A stretch of DNA of 64,000 nucleotides from Enterobacter dykesii (GTDB lineage Bacteria; Pseudomonadota; Gammaproteobacteria; Enterobacterales; Enterobacteriaceae): positions 1-64,000 of the forward strand of contig NZ_CP126604.1 of the NCBI RefSeq assembly GCF_008364625.2, in the 5' to 3' direction. Of this stretch, positions 62,090 through 64,000 are shown piece after piece. The notes below the pieces were generated by a model that was not told where the DNA came from, did not search any database, and saw only the letters and a list, made by a program, of their open reading frames with translations. The stretch's first letter is position 1; each line of letters starts with the position of its first letter. A program made the position numbers and the translations under genes.

Positions 62090-63178
62090 TTACCCCAGCC
62101 TCTCCACCCTGGTCTCCCCCTCCACCATAGATAACTGATACAGCGAAAACGACCTCTGCTTCTCAATCAACTTCGCCAGCTCCGGCGAGTGGCTGGTGAG
62201 CCAGATCTGCGAGTAGCGGCTGGCCTCGGCGATTAAGCTCGCCAGGGCGGGCAGCATCTGCGGGTGCAGGCTATTTTCCGGTTCGTTCAACGCGATAAAC
62301 GCCGGTGGGCGCGGGCTGAGCAGCGCCACAGCCAGGCACAGAAAGCGCAGGGTGCCGTCGGAGAACTCTGCGGGTTCCAGCGGTCTGCTCAGCCCCTCGC
62401 GCTGCATCATCATGCGAAAACGCCCGCCGGTGTTGTCGCTGTAAAACACGCAGCCGGGAAAGGCCTGGTCAAGAATGCGCATCAGCAGCAGCTCGTCGCC
62501 GATCTCCACGATGGTCTGAAACGCGGCCGCCAGGTTGGCACCGTCGCTGGCCAGCACCGGGGAGCGGAAACCGACCTGCGGGGCGCGCATCGCCGAGCCA
62601 ATTGATACAGAAAACTCATGATAAAAGCGCCAGTTACGCAGGGACTCGCGCATCTGCGACACTTCCGGGTAAAGATGCGGTTCGCCGAGCTGTCCAAATA
62701 CCGATTCGTTCTCGTATAGCGTGCCGCTGTGGGTCACCTTCTCGTGATGCACGTTGTTCAGAAACACCGCCTGGTTCTTACGCTTCATCAGCTGTGACGA
62801 GGGCCGACGGTGCTGGCCGCTCAGCCAGATGGACTCCTCTTTGATCACCGGGTCAAGCTGAAACTGCGAGGGATAGGGCAGCTTCTCCACAAACCCGACC
62901 TGCAGCTCGTATTCGTAGGTCTCTGTTTCCACCGCGAGGTTCATCCGCCGCAGCTGGTCGCTACGGGTTTTGCCTGCCCAGAACACCTTCAGAATGCCGC
63001 CCTCGTTCGCCAGCGCCTGGGAAAACTGCCCCTGCGCGGCGCTGTGCATCAGATGTATCGCCTTGTAGATATTCGATTTTCCGGTGCCGTTCGGCCCGAA
63101 GACGATATTAAGCTGCTCCAGCTCCAGCGACATCTCGCGGATGGAGCGGTAGTTTTGAATGTGCAGGGTGTTGATCAC
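62090..63178 (-). CDS. AAA-type ATP-binding protein (SMC/RecF-like)
   Basis: 362-residue ATPase. It starts MINTLHIQNYRSI with Walker A GPNGTGKSN at about 29-37, and near the C-terminus Walker B IALNEPENSLHP and the H-loop LTSHSPELAKLI. It belongs to the AAA_21 group of overcoming-lysogenisation/RecF-like ATPases. No nuclease domain is fused. Convergent with the orphan CDI module. Function unknown; some relatives act in defence, but nothing here proves that. Confidence 0.85.
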   Translation of the reverse strand: MINTLHIQNYRSIREMSLELEQLNIVFGPNGTGKSNIYKAIHLMHSAAQGQFSQALANEGGILKVFWAGKTRSDQLRRMNLAVETETYEYELQVGFVEKLPYPSQFQLDPVIKEESIWLSGQHRRPSSQLMKRKNQAVFLNNVHHEKVTHSGTLYENESVFGQLGEPHLYPEVSQMRESLRNWRFYHEFSVSIGSAMRAPQVGFRSPVLASDGANLAAAFQTIVEIGDELLLMRILDQAFPGCVFYSDNTGGRFRMMMQREGLSRPLEPAEFSDGTLRFLCLAVALLSPRPPAFIALNEPENSLHPQMLPALASLIAEASRYSQIWLTSHSPELAKLIEKQRSFSLYQLSMVEGETRVERLG

Positions 63179-63237
63179 AGGCAGGCCCCTTTCGCAGAAT
63201 AAGCCTGTATATAATCACAGTCTTTGAGGTTAAATGC

Positions 63238-63268
63238 AAAAAAAGAGACGACAGTGAGGATGTCGTCT
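63238..63268 (-). terminator. Terminator of the DUF523/DUF1722 gene
   Basis: AGACGACA (63246-63253) and TGTCGTCT (63261-63268) arms; on the minus strand the stem is followed by CTCTTTTTTT. Confidence 0.85.
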
Positions 63269-63324
63269 AAACGGGGTACTGCTTTGGGCCTCTATGGGTC
63301 AATGGGGCCTTCGCATTTTTATGA

Positions 63325-64000
63325 TCACTTGACTGCCAGACGCAGACCCAAATCATCAGGATAGGGATCAAAGTAGTTTTGCGTCATCAGATACCGGTCG
63401 GGGTATTCGGCCAGGTAGTGCTTCAGCAGCGTGATCGGGGCGAGAATAGGCAACTGTCCGTTGCGATAGTGCAGGATCACGTCGCGCAGCTCGCCGCGCT
63501 GGCGGGTGTTCAGCTGGTTACGGAAATACCCCTGAATATGCATCAGCACGTTGGTGTGATTCTTCCGCGAGGCGGGTTTTTTCAGGATGGTCATCAGCTT
63601 TTCCCGGTACGCCACGAAGAAGGCGTCCAGGTCTTCCCACTCGTGCAGCGAGGCAACGAACGGGCCGATTTCACGGTAGCCCGCCTGATGGTGCGCCAGC
63701 AGCTGAAGTTTGTAACGGCTGTGGAAGTCCAGCAGCGCGCGGCGCGTGAGTCCGTTTTTACGCAGCGTGTTTAGCTCGTGCAGGGCAAATACCCGCTCGA
63801 TAAAGTTTTCCCGCAGCACCGGGTCGTGCAGCCGACCGTCTTCCTCGACGGGCAGCCACGGGTAGGTTTCAAGAAGGGCGGCGGTGAACAGCCCGACGCC
63901 CTCCTTGCGGCCCCGGTTGCCGTTTTCATCGTACAGCCGCACGCGTTCCAGGCCGCAGCTCGGGGATTTTGCACAGACGATAAATCCCGACAGATCGCCG
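63325..64000 (-). CDS. DUF523/DUF1722 (YbgA-like) protein, partial
   Basis: C-terminal part of a two-domain protein; the reading frame runs off the right edge, so the start is missing (the GTG at 63942 is internal). The retained end of the DUF523 domain shows GFIVCAKSPSCGLERVRLY, with a CxxxxxC pair, and is followed by the DUF1722/YbgA domain (RENFIERVFALHELNTLRK, LLDFHSRYKLQLLAH). E. coli YbgA has only the second domain. Role not established. Confidence 0.85.
   Translation of the reverse strand, partial: GDLSGFIVCAKSPSCGLERVRLYDENGNRGRKEGVGLFTAALLETYPWLPVEEDGRLHDPVLRENFIERVFALHELNTLRKNGLTRRALLDFHSRYKLQLLAHHQAGYREIGPFVASLHEWEDLDAFFVAYREKLMTILKKPASRKNHTNVLMHIQGYFRNQLNTRQRGELRDVILHYRNGQLPILAPITLLKHYLAEYPDRYLMTQNYFDPYPDDLGLRLAVK

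Overview
The window looks like a chromosomal segment of an Enterobacteriaceae species close to Enterobacter. This is an inference from E. coli-like core genes in E. coli-like neighbourhoods (dnaA-dnaN-recF-gyrB, yidA/yidR/yidQ/ibpAB/yidE, emrD/tisB/istR/ivbL-ilvBN/uhpABC-uhpT, yicN/nepI/yicL, yicS/nlpA), a GC-rich base composition, and inserted blocks typical of Enterobacter and Klebsiella. It starts exactly at the dnaA start codon, so the upstream promoter and replication origin side are outside.

Layout. 1-6013: replication and topology genes. 6048-8119: a LysR regulator divergent from a zinc-less medium-chain dehydrogenase. 8235-13772: yidA, yidR, yidQ, the small heat-shock pair ibpA/ibpB behind a sigma-32 promoter and an RNA thermometer, and the transporter-like yidE. 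13740-17649: an alpha-glucoside PTS pathway (regulator yidP, EIICB, 6-phospho-alpha-glucosidase). 17742-22185: yidHG and a D-serine utilisation cluster (dsdC, dsdX, dsdA). 22270-25963: a GH5-like secreted protein with altered active-site motifs, emrD, a DMT permease and an acetyltransferase. 25978-26510: an SOS-controlled type I toxin-antitoxin locus, with TisB (29 aa, too short for most gene callers), a LexA box and the IstR-1 antisense sRNA. 26532-28824: attenuated ilvBN. 28902-33841: the hexose-phosphate sensing and uptake regulon uhpABCT. 33952-36651: yicN, nepI, yicL, with two inverted copies of an intergenic repeat flanking yicL. 36799-42912: a beta-glucoside PTS operon (EIIB-EIIC-GH1-EIIA-porin) with a divergent LacI regulator and palindromic operators. 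42939-46627: yicS, an acetyltransferase, nlpA, a metallo-beta-lactamase-fold protein and a GlxA-type AraC regulator.

46801-62049 is the main accessory region: a contact-dependent growth inhibition (CDI) locus, cdiB-cdiA-cdiI. CdiA is 4,097 residues, has a VENN boundary, a Thr/Gly/Asn-rich repeat linker and a small C-terminal toxin domain that I cannot assign to a named nuclease family. CdiI starts inside the cdiA stop codon and is AT-rich. Just downstream is a decayed second module: one reading frame with a VENN motif, two in-frame stop codons and a recognisable pre-toxin segment, followed by an intact two-helix membrane protein that is a good candidate orphan immunity gene.

62090-64000: an AAA-type ATPase and the C-terminal part of a DUF523/DUF1722 protein running off the end.

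No tRNA, rRNA, CRISPR array or insertion sequence was recognised.
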